A stretch of DNA of 64,000 nucleotides from CAMREV01 sp051650525 (GTDB lineage Bacteria; Bacillota_I; Bacilli_A; Mycoplasmatales; Mycoplasmoidaceae): NCBI GenBank assembly GCA_051650525.1, contig JBOFJE010000001.1:62001-126000 (forward strand). Reading direction: 5' to 3'. Position 1 is the first letter of the stretch, and each line of letters begins with the position of its first letter. A program made the translations under genes and the position numbers. Positions 23,518 through 34,458 of this stretch are shown here, piece by piece. Below the pieces are notes generated by a model, which was given only the letters and a program-made list of their open reading frames with translations, did not search any database and was not told the origin of the DNA.

Positions 23518-24516
23518 ATGCAAAAAATAATTTCTGGTATTCAACCAACTAATTCTCTTACTTTGGGAAATTATATTGGGGGCATAAAATCATTGATTAA
23601 TCTCCAATATGATAGCAACTTAATCCTTTTTATTGCTGATTTACATTCTATTACAAATCAATTCAATCCTAATGATATTCAAAAAAATAAAATTGACCTC
23701 GCAAAAATATATATTGCCTCTGGCATGGACCCAGAAAAAATTATTATCTTCAATCAATCAGAAATTCATGAACATTCGGAACTTGCATGAATCCTTTTAT
23801 GCCATACAAATCTTGGACAACTTAAAAGAATGACACAATTTAAAGAAAAATCTGAAAAAAAAGAAAAAAATGGCACAACTAGAATTATGACAGGGATTTT
23901 ACTTTATCCTGTTTTGATGGCTTCTGATATTTTATTATACAGTCCTGATATTGTTTTTGTTGGAAATGACCAAAATCAACACATAGAATTAACAAGGGAT
24001 ATTGCAGAATCCTTTAATTCTAAATATAAAAGTGAAATTTTCAAGGTGCCAAATTTTATGTCGCCAAAGATTGGTGGAAAAATAATGGATCTTCAAAATC
24101 CATTAATTAAAATGTCAAAATCGAATAAAAATATTGATGGAACTATTTTTATTCTTGATGATATTAATATTACAAGAAAAAAAATTATGAAATCTAAAAC
24201 CGATTCTGATAATAAAATTTATTATGATTTAATCAATAAACCTGCTATTTCTAATTTAATTTCTATTTATTCAGCTTTAAAAGATATCGAAATAAAGGAA
24301 GTTGAAGAAATATTTAAAAATTCTACATATAAATTTTTTAAAGAAAATATAGCAAATATTACTTGTGAATTAATTGAAAATATTCAAAAAAAATTCTATT
24401 CTGTAGATGTCAAAGAATTAAAACTCATTTTAAAAGAAAATGCTAAAATTGTTAGTAAGATAGCAAAAGCAAAGCTTGATGAAGTAAAAAGAATTGTAGG
24501 ACTTAAAGATGAATAA
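23518..24516 (+). CDS. trpS: Tryptophanyl-tRNA synthetase
   Basis: A class I synthetase that charges tRNA-Trp, here including the UGA-reading one. The 332-residue protein begins IISGIQPTNSLTLGNYIGG, which includes the HIGH-like TLGN, and has the ADLHSIT, DILLYSPDIVFVGNDQNQH and KMSKS (KMSKSNKN) motifs of bacterial TrpRS. UGA Trp lies at 23788-23790. Its 3' end overlaps the HAD gene by 8 nt. Confidence 0.96.
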
Positions 24517-25375
24517 TGATGATAGAAGGTTAATAGTATGTGACTTAGATGGCACACTACTTAATAGTGAGGGTCTTTTAACAAAAAAAACTATTAATAT
24601 CGTAAAAGAAGTAATTAAAAAAGGACATATATTTTGTATTTCTACTGGCAGGCCCTTTCGATCTGCTATTAAATATTATAATGAATTGGGTTTAACTACT
24701 ATTATGAGTAATTTGAACGGAGCCCTTATAACTAATCCTAGTGATAAGTACTTTATTGAAGTCAATAATGTTTTTAGCAAGGAAATATTATTTAGAATAT
24801 TAAAAAATGAAATTGTGATGAAAAAAATGATTCATGTTTATGTTGAAAATTTTCAAGGTGGGATTATTTTTAGAAGAAATGATAAAATTAAGCTTTCTCA
24901 AGATGTTGTGGATTTATTCCACATTGATGTAGATGATATTTTAAAAGTTAATTTAAATGAAGAAGATTGACATAAATACATTTCAAAGGATCTTTACTCT
25001 ATTTTAATAAATATTAAAGAAGAAGATTTAGATGAAATTTCTTTTGCCATAAAATCATGTACTACCACTTTATTTGTTGACTACTGAAAAAACCCGAAAA
25101 CACCTGGAATTATTACACTAGAAATAAGATCTGTGTTTCAAAATAAAGGAAAGTCATTCCAATTTATATCTTGTTACTATGGTATCCCTTTTAGAAATGC
25201 TTACTCTTTTGGGGATGAAAAAAATGATATTGAAATGATGAAACTAACAACAAGATCATATGCAATGAAAAATGGTCATTATGCAGTTAAAATGGCCTCA
25301 TATAAAATAACTGAATTTGATAATAATGCTGATGGTGTTGCAAGAGAATTAAAGATGTCCCTATTAAAAAAATAA
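24509..25375 (+). CDS. Cof-type HAD family phosphatase
   Basis: A cytoplasmic hydrolase of the haloacid dehalogenase superfamily, probably acting on sugar phosphates or nucleotides. The 288-residue protein has motif I CDLDGTLLNSEG (nucleophile Asp and the second Asp), motif II CISTGRPF, and motif IV SFGDEKNDIEMMKL, with the IIB-type cap between. The end VARELKMSLL is typical of Cof proteins. It has two UGA Trp codons. It is translationally coupled to trpS by an 8-nt overlap. Substrate cannot be told from the sequence. Confidence 0.9.
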
Positions 25376-25395
25376 CCATTAGTGGTTATTTTTAT
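25371..25395. terminator. Bidirectional terminator between the HAD gene and trxB
   Basis: An 8-bp stem AATAACCA/TGGTTATT with a four-base loop is followed by T-rich sequence on both strands. The two genes converge here. Confidence 0.75.
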
Positions 25396-25421
25396 TGATC
25401 TTGCTTGAAAAAATAACTAGA

Positions 25422-26354
25422 TTAGTTTGATTTAGAGTTGATAAATTTTTCTACTTCTAAAGCAGCTATTGCTCCATCTGATTCTGCAATAACAATTTGT
25501 CTATATGGTTTATTCAAAACATCACCTATAGCATAAATACCTGGAGTAAAAGTTTGAAATGATTGATTAACTTTAATAAAACCATTATCTAATTTAACAA
25601 GCTTAGAGTTTATATAATTAGTTATTGGCTTATAACCAATAAATGAAAATGCTCCGTCTATTTTTAATGTCTCTTCCTTAGAACTATGAATATCCAAATA
25701 TGTTATTGATTCTAATCTGCTGCTCCCATTAAAGGAAAGTAGTTTTTTCCCTTTAAAAACATTAATATTATTTATTTGGCTTGTTTTTTCTAATTCAATT
25801 TTTTGTCCTTGGAATTCATCCAAGGCATGAATTAAATACACTTTTTTTGCAATATTTGCAAGAAATCTTGCCTCCTTTAAAGCTGAATTACCTCCTCCTA
25901 AAACTGCAACAATTTTATTTTTAAAAAAACTTCCGTCGCAAATTGCACAATATGAAATGCCTTTGCCATAAAATTTTTCTTCACCTATAATATTAAATTT
26001 ATTCTCTGTCATCCCTGTTGCTAATATTAATGATTTGGAAAAGTATTTCTTATTATCTGTGGTTGATATAATAAAATTGTTTTCTACCTTGTCAAATGAA
26101 TTCACATCACCAAAATAATGATCAATATTCAAATCTTTTACTTGTTTATAAATTTTAGAAGCTAAATCATACCCTGCTATCGTGGAGAATCCTGGGTAGT
26201 TCTCAATAACTGAAGTTAAAACAAGTTTCCCTCCGGGAGCACTTCTTTCAATCAATGCAACATCTAAATTAGATCTTTTTGCATAAATAGCTGCTGACAT
26301 GCCCCCTGGCCCTGCCCCAATTATTAATACATCATATATTTTATTTTTACTCAT
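25422..26354 (-). CDS. trxB: Thioredoxin reductase
   Basis: This FAD enzyme reduces thioredoxin with NADPH. The 310-residue protein has the N-terminal FAD motif VLIIGAGPGGMSAAIYA, the redox-active CAIC (in SYCAICDGSFF), the NADPH motif VAVLGGGNSALKEA and the C-terminal GIYAIGDV. I choose ATG 26354, which has GAGGAAT five bases upstream, over ATG 26369, which has no ribosome site. It follows lgt by 18 nt. Together with NAD kinase and GapN it indicates an NADPH-based thiol system. Confidence 0.96.
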   Translation of the reverse strand: MSKNKIYDVLIIGAGPGGMSAAIYAKRSNLDVALIERSAPGGKLVLTSVIENYPGFSTIAGYDLASKIYKQVKDLNIDHYFGDVNSFDKVENNFIISTTDNKKYFSKSLILATGMTENKFNIIGEEKFYGKGISYCAICDGSFFKNKIVAVLGGGNSALKEARFLANIAKKVYLIHALDEFQGQKIELEKTSQINNINVFKGKKLLSFNGSSRLESITYLDIHSSKEETLKIDGAFSFIGYKPITNYINSKLVKLDNGFIKVNQSFQTFTPGIYAIGDVLNKPYRQIVIAESDGAIAALEVEKFINSKSN

Positions 26355-26372
26355 TAATTCCTCTTTCATTTA

Positions 26373-27461
26373 TTATAAACCATTATAATATAATAATTTT
26401 TTTCTAATAAATCCAATTTTTTTTATATTCCCGTAATTAACAAAATTTGGGTCGTTTTTATCAATATAAATTCTGTATTTCTTTGAAAATTTGTATTTTA
26501 TTTTTTTAAAAAGAAATATAAAATATATATAGCAAAAATATGTCAATTTTTTATCACGGTTTTTTGATAAATAAAGATGATTATATAAAATAAATAAAAA
26601 CCCAAATATAAGAAAAAGTGATGTCAAAATTGTATTAGTGATAAAATGGTATTTTTTGTCTCTCAATGATTCGGTAACAATTCTTATTATTCCATAAAAA
26701 ATAAAATAGCAACCAGCCAAATCACCAGCTTTTCTTTTAGAAAAAAAATCAAACCCAACCCATATTATAAGAAAAGCAATTAAATTAAAAAAAGATTCAT
26801 AAAGAAATAATGGTTCTCGAAAATAATCTTCAATAAACATCTGCTCATAAACTTTTGGCATGATAATCTTCAGTCAATGAAATGATTTATCTGGATCATA
26901 AATTATCTTCCCGTATAATTCTTGATTAAACATGTTGCCTCATCTGCCAATCGCCTGACCAATTAAAATTGTTGGTACAATAGCATCAGCATAAACAAAT
27001 GTGGATATTTGTTTTATTTCATATTTATCTTTATAAAGTGTTTTTACTTGGTACTTTGGAAATTTCAAAATCAAAGGAAAATAAATTAGTCCAGCAATTA
27101 ATGCTGCCATAACTCCTCCTTCAATTGCAAGACCAGAAATACCTTGGGTGAGAGAAAAATTACTTCTTTCAAGCAATAAATTACATTCCTTTTGTATACT
27201 TGAATTACCAATAATATAGGATCAAATTCAAGCTCCAAAAATACCTGCAGGGATTGCAATAAAACAAAAATAATAAAAGGGCTCAACAGGAATCTTATAC
27301 CAAAATTTTAATTTAATAACAATTAATAATATTGATAGAGAAAAACCTAAAAAAGCTAATATACCATACCATTTTAAAAAAGGAATAGATTTTATAGGAT
27401 GATCAGGAAGTGCAGGATTAGAATTTGTTACAATTTCATTTATAAATAAAAAAACACTCAT
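26373..27461 (-). CDS. lgt: Prolipoprotein diacylglyceryl transferase Lgt
   Basis: An integral membrane enzyme that attaches diacylglycerol to the lipobox Cys of prelipoproteins. The 362-residue protein has about seven TM segments. It carries WYGILAFLGF near the N-terminus, GLAIEGGVM (family GGLVFYGG), the signature IGQAIGRWGNMFNQELYG (family RxGNFxNxE) and EPLFLYESFFNLIAF (family PxxLYE). Four or more Trp are UGA. A basic C-terminal extension of about 60 residues follows the last TM. It begins one base after the hprK stop; hprK-lgt is a conserved pair in Firmicutes. It implies that lipoproteins exist even though the OppA here lacks a lipobox. Confidence 0.94.
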
Positions 27462-27462
27462 A

Positions 27463-28377
27463 TTAATCTCTTCTTTTTTTATAACAGTTTTTATTTAATT
27501 CATCAAGAGAAGAATATCCCATTTGTTTTAATTTATGATTAGCTGCCATCAATTCTATAATATCAGACATTTTTTTCCCTGGTGTAATTGGAATCTTATA
27601 AAAAGGGATTTTTACATCAAACAATTTTTTATAATTTGTGGAAGATCCTATTCTATCAAAATTAATTTTATTAGATCAATCAATAATTTCAACAATAATA
27701 TCAATTTTTGTTTTTTCTTTTATGTTTTTAATTCCATAAATTTTCTCAAGGTTTATTATCCCTAATCCCCTGACTTCCATAATACCATAATAACCTTCTT
27801 GAGGTTCTCCGTAAATACTACCTAAAACTCTTTTGTATATTACTGTATCATCAGCAACAAATTGATGTCCTTTTTTTAATAATTCTAAAGAAATTTCTGA
27901 TTTTCCAAAACCAGATTTTGCGATTAACAAAATTCCTAATCCATGGACCTCAATTAAATTTGCATGAATTGATTTTTTTTCAGTAAATTTAGTTAATAAA
28001 TCTATCCCATAAATTGAAAAAATCTTTGCTGAAACAAAATTAGATTTAAATACAGTAATATTGTTAGCAATAGCTAAATCCTTAATTAATTTGTAATCAA
28101 ATCCCTGAGATAATATAATTAAAGGAGGCCTTAATTTCATTATTCTGTTAATTTTTTTATTAATAATATCCTTATTAAATCTAGATAAATAATTAAATTC
28201 TATCCCTCCTAATAATATTGTTATGTCTATACTATCTGAATAGTATTCCCCTGCTAACTCAAGGCCTGCCCTTGAAATACCATAATACTTTATAATTTTT
28301 TTATCGCCTGCATTACATAATTTTAATCAATCGAGCTCACTTTGGATATTTTCTCAAGTTATATTAATATTTTTCAC
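27463..28377 (-). CDS. hprK: HPr(Ser) kinase/phosphorylase
   Basis: HprK phosphorylates HPr on Ser46 in response to metabolites, linking the PTS to metabolic control. The 304-residue protein shows GISRAGLELAGEY near the N-terminus, the P-loop AKSGFGKSE, FVADDTVIYKR, the signature GIMEVRGLGIINLEKIYG and ITPGKKMSDIIELMAANHKLK at the C-terminus, all in family order. The start is GTG 28377, directly abutting the stop of the upstream small membrane protein gene (TAAGTG), so translation is probably by coupling since I see no separate ribosome site. Several UGA Trp codons occur near the N-terminus. Confidence 0.94.
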
Positions 28378-28734
28378 TTATATAAATATAAAAATGATTA
28401 CTGAAAGGGCAAGAAAAGATCCAATAAAATATTGTTCACCATGGGCTCCTCAATTAAGATTAATTTTACTTGTAATAGCAAGAATGGCAATAATAATAAA
28501 AATTCCAACTAAAATAGTTCCAAACACTAAGAATAATAATTCTTTAATTATTTTTGATTTATCATTATTATTTTCCTTTGTTAAACGAATTATTTTATAA
28601 ATTCTAGATACATATGGAATATGTTTATTTTTTAAAAATTCTGTTGTTTTCATCTTCACATTAGTATTCTCTTTTGCATCAGATTTTTTTACTTTTTTAT
28701 TTTTTAAATCATTACTATCAATATTATTTTTCAT
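28378..28734 (-). CDS. Small membrane protein of unknown function (118 aa)
   Basis: This protein is not recognised. Its 118 residues start at ATG 28734. The first 65 residues are highly charged (KNKKVKKSDAKEN and similar) with a predicted helical stretch. Then come two hydrophobic segments (about 66-90 and 101-118), the second running to the very C-terminus through UGA Trp 28450-28452. Its TAA is immediately followed by the hprK GTG start, and it lies only 11 bp after gapN, so all three are likely co-transcribed. The tight junction to hprK is its most interesting feature. Confidence 0.7.
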
Positions 28735-28745
28735 TATTAATCCTA

Positions 28746-30173
28746 CTATTTATTTTCAACAAAGACTTTTATTCTAGACATTGATTCAAGTGCATAATAT
28801 ATTCCTTGAACTCCCTGGCCAGAATCTTTGATTCCCAAAAAAGGAAATATGTCAGGTCCTCTGGAAGATGATCTGTTTCAATTTATTCTGCCAGCTGAAA
28901 TATCATTACCAATATTCCAAAAATTATCTTTTGAATTTGTAAAAATAGAAGCCTGTAATCCGTACCTTGATTTATTGATATTATCAACAATATTTTTTAT
29001 TTTTTTTCTATTATAAAAATAAATTGGCAAAATTGGTGCAAATTGCTCACATTGCATAATTTTAGAATTTAAGGTTCTCATCTCAATGAGAGTTGGGAAA
29101 ATAAGATTACCATCAGATTGACCACCAATTAAAACTTTGCCTTTTTTTAATTTAGCATCCTCAATTAATTCTAAAGCAAATTTAGCAGATTTGTTAGAAA
29201 TTAAAGGAACAATATCAACATTGTCATATGGAGATCCAATAGAAAGTTGCCTTATATTATCAATTAATTTTTTTATTACTTCATTTTTAATTGTCTCATC
29301 AGCATATACAACTTTTATTGCTGTGCATCTTTGCCCGGAATAATTAAATGCTCCTTTTATTATTTCTTTTACAGATAAATCTAAATTAGCATCACTTTCA
29401 ATAATTGCAGGATCATTACCGCCTAATTCTAAGACTGACAAACAATCTCCTCTTAATGTTCTAATTTTGTTACCAATTTCAGGGCTGCCAGTAAAGGAAA
29501 TCATATCAATATTTTTATTTTGAATTAAATAATCTCCTATCTCTGCTCCCTTTCCAGTTATAACATTAATAATGCCTGCAGGAAATCTAGCTTTTTGAAA
29601 AAATGAAGCTAAATAAACAGCAGAAATTGAACCTTGGGTAGAAGGTTTAAATACAATAGTGTTCCCTAATATTAATCCAGGAATAATTTTAGATAAAGAT
29701 AAATTTATTGGGTAATTAAAGGGACTGATAGCTAAAATAACACCCAAAGGCACCCTTTGAAAAAAACCTGTTTTGCCTGTAATATCTGTTATATCTTCTC
29801 CAACTATTTCCATTTTAATAAAACAATCTCTGCAAGATTTTATTGTTTCATCTATATATATTATTGTTCTTTCAATTTCCTTAACACATTCAGAATATGA
29901 TTTGCAAATTTCCATAACCATAGTAAAAGCTAAAAGATTGATATTTTCTTTTAAAATTTTAGAAAATTTTAAGATGTATTCTATTCTAGTTTCATAATTA
30001 AGTTTTGACCAACTATAAAATGATTTTCTAGCAGAATCAAAAGCATAATCGATAGTTTCTTCATCTAATTGTGGCACACTTCCAACAATTTCGCCATTCA
30101 ATGGGGAATTAATAATTATTTTTTGTTCTCCATAAATCATTTCTCCATTAATTAAAGTTTTATAGTCTTTCAT
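28746..30173 (-). CDS. gapN: NADP-dependent non-phosphorylating glyceraldehyde-3-phosphate dehydrogenase
   Basis: GapN oxidises glyceraldehyde 3-phosphate to 3-phosphoglycerate with NADP, yielding NADPH and bypassing the ATP-forming step. The 475-residue protein, the usual GapN length, is an aldehyde dehydrogenase with SPFNYPINLSLSKI, FKPSTQGSISA, FTGSPEIG, the catalytic Glu in LELGGNDPAI and catalytic Cys in YSGQRCTAIKVV. The SGQRCTA and FNYPINL segments fit GapN rather than succinate-semialdehyde dehydrogenase. It starts at ATG 30173 behind AAGGGG. It is a likely major NADPH source in an organism without an obvious pentose-phosphate oxidative branch in this window. Confidence 0.88.
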
Positions 30174-30284
30174 TATTCCCCTTAAATATAATAAAATATG
30201 TATTTATATAATTATATTAAAATAACTATTAATTAATTAAATTTACTTTACAATAATAGTATATTTAATTATTTAATATTTTGG

Positions 30285-31019
30285 ATGAGTATAAAAATGA
30301 GTACAATTTTAAAGTGCGAAAAAATAAGTAAACACTATTTTTTTAATAAAAAAAAAATAGACATTTTGAATGACATTAATCTAGACATCAATAAAGGGGA
30401 GTTCATCATCATTTATGGCACTTCTGGTTCAGGTAAAACAACATTAATGAATATTATGTCTGGGTTGTTAAATCCTGATAATGGCAAGATTGTTATTAAT
30501 GGTACAGATTATAGTAGAATGAATCAAAAACAAAAAACAAAATTTAGGGGAAAATATATTTCTTATATTTTTCAAAATTATGCTCTAATTCCTTTAATTA
30601 ATGTACTTGATAATATTTTAATATCTTTAGAAATTAGTAACTCAATCAAATTAATTAATAAAGGAAAAGTTGATAAAAATTTACAAAAAAAGGATGCTTA
30701 TTCATTAATGAATTCTTTAAAAATTAATATGTTGTCTGATAGATTCCCTTCTGAGCTTTCTGGTGGTCAACAACAAAGAGTTTCGATTGCAAGGGCTTTA
30801 ATAAAAAAACCTCTGATAATTTTTGCTGATGAACCAACTGGAGCATTGGATAGAGAATCATCCTTATATGTTATGAATGTATTTAAAGATTTACATTCAA
30901 AAGGCAATACAATAATTATGGTTACTCATGATGAGAATATTAAATCGGATGCAGATCGTGTTATTTATATAGAAAATGGTAAAATTGTTAATATTGTTAA
31001 TAATAAAATAAAAAATTAA
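30285..31019 (+). CDS. ABC transporter ATP-binding protein (MacB/LolD type)
   Basis: A 244-residue ATPase with Walker A YGTSGSGKTT, Q-loop FQNYALIP, signature LSGGQQQRVSIARAL, Walker B LIIFADEPTGALD and switch His in MVTHD. The ADEPTGALD and FQNY motifs place it with MacB/LolD-type ATPases that serve FtsX-like permeases. ATG 30285 is used; ATG 30297 is a close alternative. It overlaps the next ATPase gene by one base pair step (TAATG). No permease gene is next to it. Confidence 0.9.
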   Translation: MSIKMSTILKCEKISKHYFFNKKKIDILNDINLDINKGEFIIIYGTSGSGKTTLMNIMSGLLNPDNGKIVINGTDYSRMNQKQKTKFRGKYISYIFQNYALIPLINVLDNILISLEISNSIKLINKGKVDKNLQKKDAYSLMNSLKINMLSDRFPSELSGGQQQRVSIARALIKKPLIIFADEPTGALDRESSLYVMNVFKDLHSKGNTIIMVTHDENIKSDADRVIYIENGKIVNIVNNKIKN

Positions 31020-31834
31020 TGTCAGAAAGTATGTCTATGAATAAAAATATTGAAAAAAAAGAATTTAAAAAAAAAGCTAAGAAATATCTGTCTCAAAAAC
31101 CAATAAAAACTAAAATTAAAAATGAAAAATTACCGAGAGATATTATTTTAGAGCTATCTGATGTTAAAAAAATTATTCCTATGGATAATTATTTTCTAGA
31201 AATTATAAAAGGTGTCGATTTAAAAATATATAAAAAGGATTTTATAATTTTATTTGGTGAATCAGGATCAGGCAAAACTACTCTACTTGGGCTTATGGCT
31301 GCTCTAGAAAGACCCTCAGAGGGCAAGGTAAATATTTTAGGTTATTTAACTGCTACTTTAAATGATTCTCAAATGACTAAAATAAGATCAAAATATATTG
31401 GCTACATTTTTCAACAATATGGACTTTTAGATGCTGTTTCTGCTCTTGATAATACTATGATCACTACTCCCAGCAAATATAAATATCAAGCTATCAAAAA
31501 TCTTAATAGTTTAGGTTTAAAAGACCATATACATAAAAAAGTTTCGAATTTATCTGGAGGGCAGCAACAAAGAGTTTCAATTGCAAGGGCTTTATCAAAG
31601 AATCCTCAAATTTTATTTTGTGATGAGCCAACTGGAGCGGTTGATTCTAAAACTGCAAAAGATATCATTTCAATTTTTAAAAAAATTAATGATAATGGCA
31701 TTGCAATTATAATGGTTACTCATAATCATAACCTTGAAAAAATAGGAAATCGAATAATAGAACTGGAAGACGGAAGAATTAAAAGAGATGTTAAAAATAT
31801 TCCTATGAATATAGATGACATTATTTGAAATTAA
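31019..31834 (+). CDS. ABC transporter ATP-binding protein with N-terminal extension
   Basis: A 271-residue ATPase paralogous to the preceding one. It carries a basic 40-residue N-terminal extension, then Walker A FGESGSGKTT, FQQYGLLD, signature LSGGQQQRVSIARAL, Walker B ILFCDEPTGAVD and MVTHNH. The start overlaps the stop of the first ATPase (TAATG), so the two are probably made in equal amounts and could form a heterodimer. Under the mollicute code it ends two codons after UGA 31826-31828. It overlaps the convergent rnhC by 14 bp. Confidence 0.9.
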
Positions 31835-32699
31835 TTTTATCAACTGTCTTAAAATTTTTTTTTACAAATAAATCTATTTTTTTATTTTCCAAAAAGAGAT
31901 TAGAAAAACTAATTATGTGAGGGTTTGAAGATCCTAATGGAACATTAGTATCATACTCCTTATTTATTTTTTTAATTTGCTGTAAAAATGCCCATCTTGC
32001 ATAAATAGAAGCAATGGCAACATTTACATATTTAGATTCGGATTTAGTTTCAAAATATATATTCAAATTTTTATTGTTCTCTAAATTCTTTACATATTTA
32101 TTAAAAACAGTCTTCGAAACAAATTGATCAATAATTACATCTTTAATTCCTATCCTATTAGATAATTTTTCAATTGCCTCTAAATGCATTAATGCTAATA
32201 TTTTTTTTATATTATTATGAATTAAATATCTCTTATTATATTCGTTTGCATCAATACTGATAATTTCATATTCACAATAGTTCTTAAGTTTCTCTACAAG
32301 AATATAAATCTCTTTATCACTAATTTTTTTGGAATCTCTAATGTTAAAATCATTTATTTTTTCTAAATTATCAATTTTAATATATGCAGATGCAACTGTA
32401 ATTCCACCAAAAAAATCGCCTGTGCCAGATTCATCTGAACCAATATATTTATCAATTTTAATTCCACTATTTTCATTTTTTACAATGTTAAATGATCCCT
32501 TTAAAATAGCTAAAACTCAATCATAATTATTCCCTTGAATAAAAATTCTATTATTTTTATAAATGGAAATTGTATATTTGCTTGTTTTATAAAAATATTT
32601 AATATTTGGATTATTTGAATTTAATAAATATTGATTAATATATTTATTTATTAAACATATTTCTCTCTCTGTGATTATTTTTGAAAAAGTAGTTACCAT
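31821..32699 (-). CDS. rnhC: Ribonuclease HIII
   Basis: RNase HIII degrades RNA in RNA-DNA hybrids. The 292-residue protein has an N-terminal TBP-like substrate-binding domain (YKTSKYTISIYKNNRIFIQG) and the catalytic domain with IGSDESGTGDFFGG, the DESG motif distinctive of RNase HII/HIII, then NIRDSKKISDKE and VNVAIASIYARWAFL. The combination of the extra N-terminal domain with GSDESGTGDFFG identifies HIII rather than HII. It starts at ATG 32699 behind TAGGAA. UGA Trp lies at 32517-32519. Confidence 0.92.
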
Positions 32700-32755
32700 T
32701 TATATTCCTAAAATTCTTAATTTCATTATAATATATAATTAATTAGGAATATATA

Positions 32756-33088
32756 ATGATAGATAAAATTGCTCAAATTAAAAAAATCATACGTGATAAA
32801 AAATTTATTAAAAAAAAATATGCTGGTTATGAACCAATTGAAGTTGATAAATTTTTAGATAAAATTTCCGAAATTTTGGAGACTATTGACGTTAATTATC
32901 AAAACATTAACAATGAAAACGAAATTCGCAAAAAAAAAATTGATGAACTTAACTATTCATTATTGAATGAAAAAGAAAAAAATAATGCTCTTTCTAATAG
33001 GATTGAACTTTTATTAAAAGATGGATATCAATCTCATAACTTACACAAAGAAATAGAGATCATTAAGAAAAAATTAAATGAAAAATAA
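32756..33088 (+). CDS. GpsB/DivIVA-like coiled-coil protein
   Basis: A 110-residue cytoplasmic protein. Residues 10-40 match the DivIVA/GpsB N-terminal membrane-binding domain (KKFIKKKYAGYEPIEVDKFLDKISEIL cut to its core YAGYEPIEVDKFLDKI, where the family has G-Y-xx-xEVDxFLD). The rest is a charged coiled coil. In walled relatives GpsB coordinates peptidoglycan synthesis, so in a wall-less cell its role is open. It starts at ATG 32756 behind AGGAAT and overlaps acpS by 11 nt. Confidence 0.82.
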   Translation: MIDKIAQIKKIIRDKKFIKKKYAGYEPIEVDKFLDKISEILETIDVNYQNINNENEIRKKKIDELNYSLLNEKEKNNALSNRIELLLKDGYQSHNLHKEIEIIKKKLNEK

Positions 33089-33410
33089 TTATTCAATTGG
33101 GATTGATTTAACATTAGTCAGTAATTTTTCTAAGCAAAATTCAGAATTAATTGATAGATATCTTTCAGAAAATGAAAAATATAATTTACTTTTGATTGGA
33201 GATAATAAACTCAAGGAAACCTACTTAGCAAAAATTTGAGCAATAAAAGAAGCAATATATAAAGCAGACAATAATTTATTGTTTAAGAAATTAGATATAT
33301 CTTTTACTAAAAATGCTGCCCCAATTTGTATAAATTACCCTGAAATTTCTATTTCAATATCACATTGTAATGGTATGATAGCAGCGATTGCTTTAATAAT
33401 TAAAAAATAA
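33078..33410 (+). CDS. acpS: Holo-[acyl-carrier-protein] synthase
   Basis: AcpS transfers the phosphopantetheine arm from CoA to apo-ACP. The 110-residue protein has IGIDLTLVS at the N-terminus (family GIDxxxxxR), the core AKIWAIKEAIYKA (family FAxKEAxxKA, with Trp as UGA) and SISISHCNGMIAAIA (family SxSH). It lacks the usual catalytic GTG segment in recognisable form but is otherwise complete. It starts inside gpsB. With plsX it supports some ACP-dependent acyl handling. Confidence 0.88.
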
Positions 33411-33459
33411 AATATATTATATAATATTTTAAATGATATCATATAAAAAAGGATTTTTT

Positions 33460-34422
33460 ATGCTGTTAAATCAATATGAAAACTTATCATTTAACATTTT
33501 AATTATTGGATGTACTGTTGTTATTTTACCTTTTCTTTTTACTGTGCTTTTTTCTTTTATAAAATTTCGTTCCTCTAAAAATATTGGTATTTACATAAAT
33601 GTATTAACTGCATCTATGCTAATAATTTTGGGTTCATTTGGTTTTTTTCGGGAAGCTCTATCACTTCTTACTGAAAGTCATGGCAGTCGTACTGAACCAA
33701 TTAGTCCTTATACTAAATATCATCATGATAGCATTCTTAAATTAATTTGTATAGGGGTTATGGCTAGTGGAGCTTTTTTGGGTATTATATTTTCTATATT
33801 AACAAGATATTTTATTGCTAAAAAAAATGAACTTCATCAGGATCATTTTATTCATAATCATAGTGATCATATATTTAATTTAAGAGATATAGATAATAAG
33901 AAAGATAAATGAAGTGCCATTGTTTTACTACTAAATCATCGAGTTGTAGAAGCTATTTCTTTGGGTATTTTAATTGTTATTCCATTCCTTGATGAAAACA
34001 AACACCAAAATCATCAGTATTATCAATTTCCTATGGAAAAGCTGGGCTTCATCATAATTTTTATTGTTCATATGATACCTGAGGCAATTTTTATTTACCA
34101 TAGGCAAACTCAAATGGGAGTTAGTAGAAACAAGGCTTTACTAAATTCTTTTTTGATGAAAATAGTAATAATACCAATAATGACTATTAGTGCCTTTGTT
34201 ATTCAGGTTGTTAATCCTTATAGTTTTTCTACTGCATGAATATTACCTTTTCTTTATTCTGTAACCGGTTCTGTGCTTATTTTTATTTCTGTTATTGAAT
34301 TAATACCTGAATTTATTGATAATAAAGATATGTCAAATAAAACATGATTTAATATAATTGGTTATTTTACATTAGGAATTTGTTTTTCAATTTCAATTTG
34401 TATCCTTCATGTTCATCACTAA
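33460..34422 (+). CDS. ZIP-family metal transporter-like protein, His-rich loop (paralogue 1)
   Basis: A 320-residue membrane protein with about eight hydrophobic segments. Two ZIP-type motifs are visible: NHRVVEAISLG (family HNxxDGxxLG, TM4) and IVHMIPEAIFIYH with the downstream GVSRNKALLNSFL (family HEIPHE... GxxxxxAL, TM5), plus ELIPEF near the C-terminus (family ELLPE). The loop between TM3 and TM4 is His-rich (HQDHFIHNHSDH), as in zinc-transporting ZIPs. I use ATG 33460 because AAAGGAT precedes it; ATG 33433 has no ribosome site. The downstream gene is a paralogue. Several UGA Trp are present. The metal is not determined. Confidence 0.75.
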
Positions 34423-34458
34423 TAAATTAAAAACTTAATACAAAAATAAGGATTAGAT

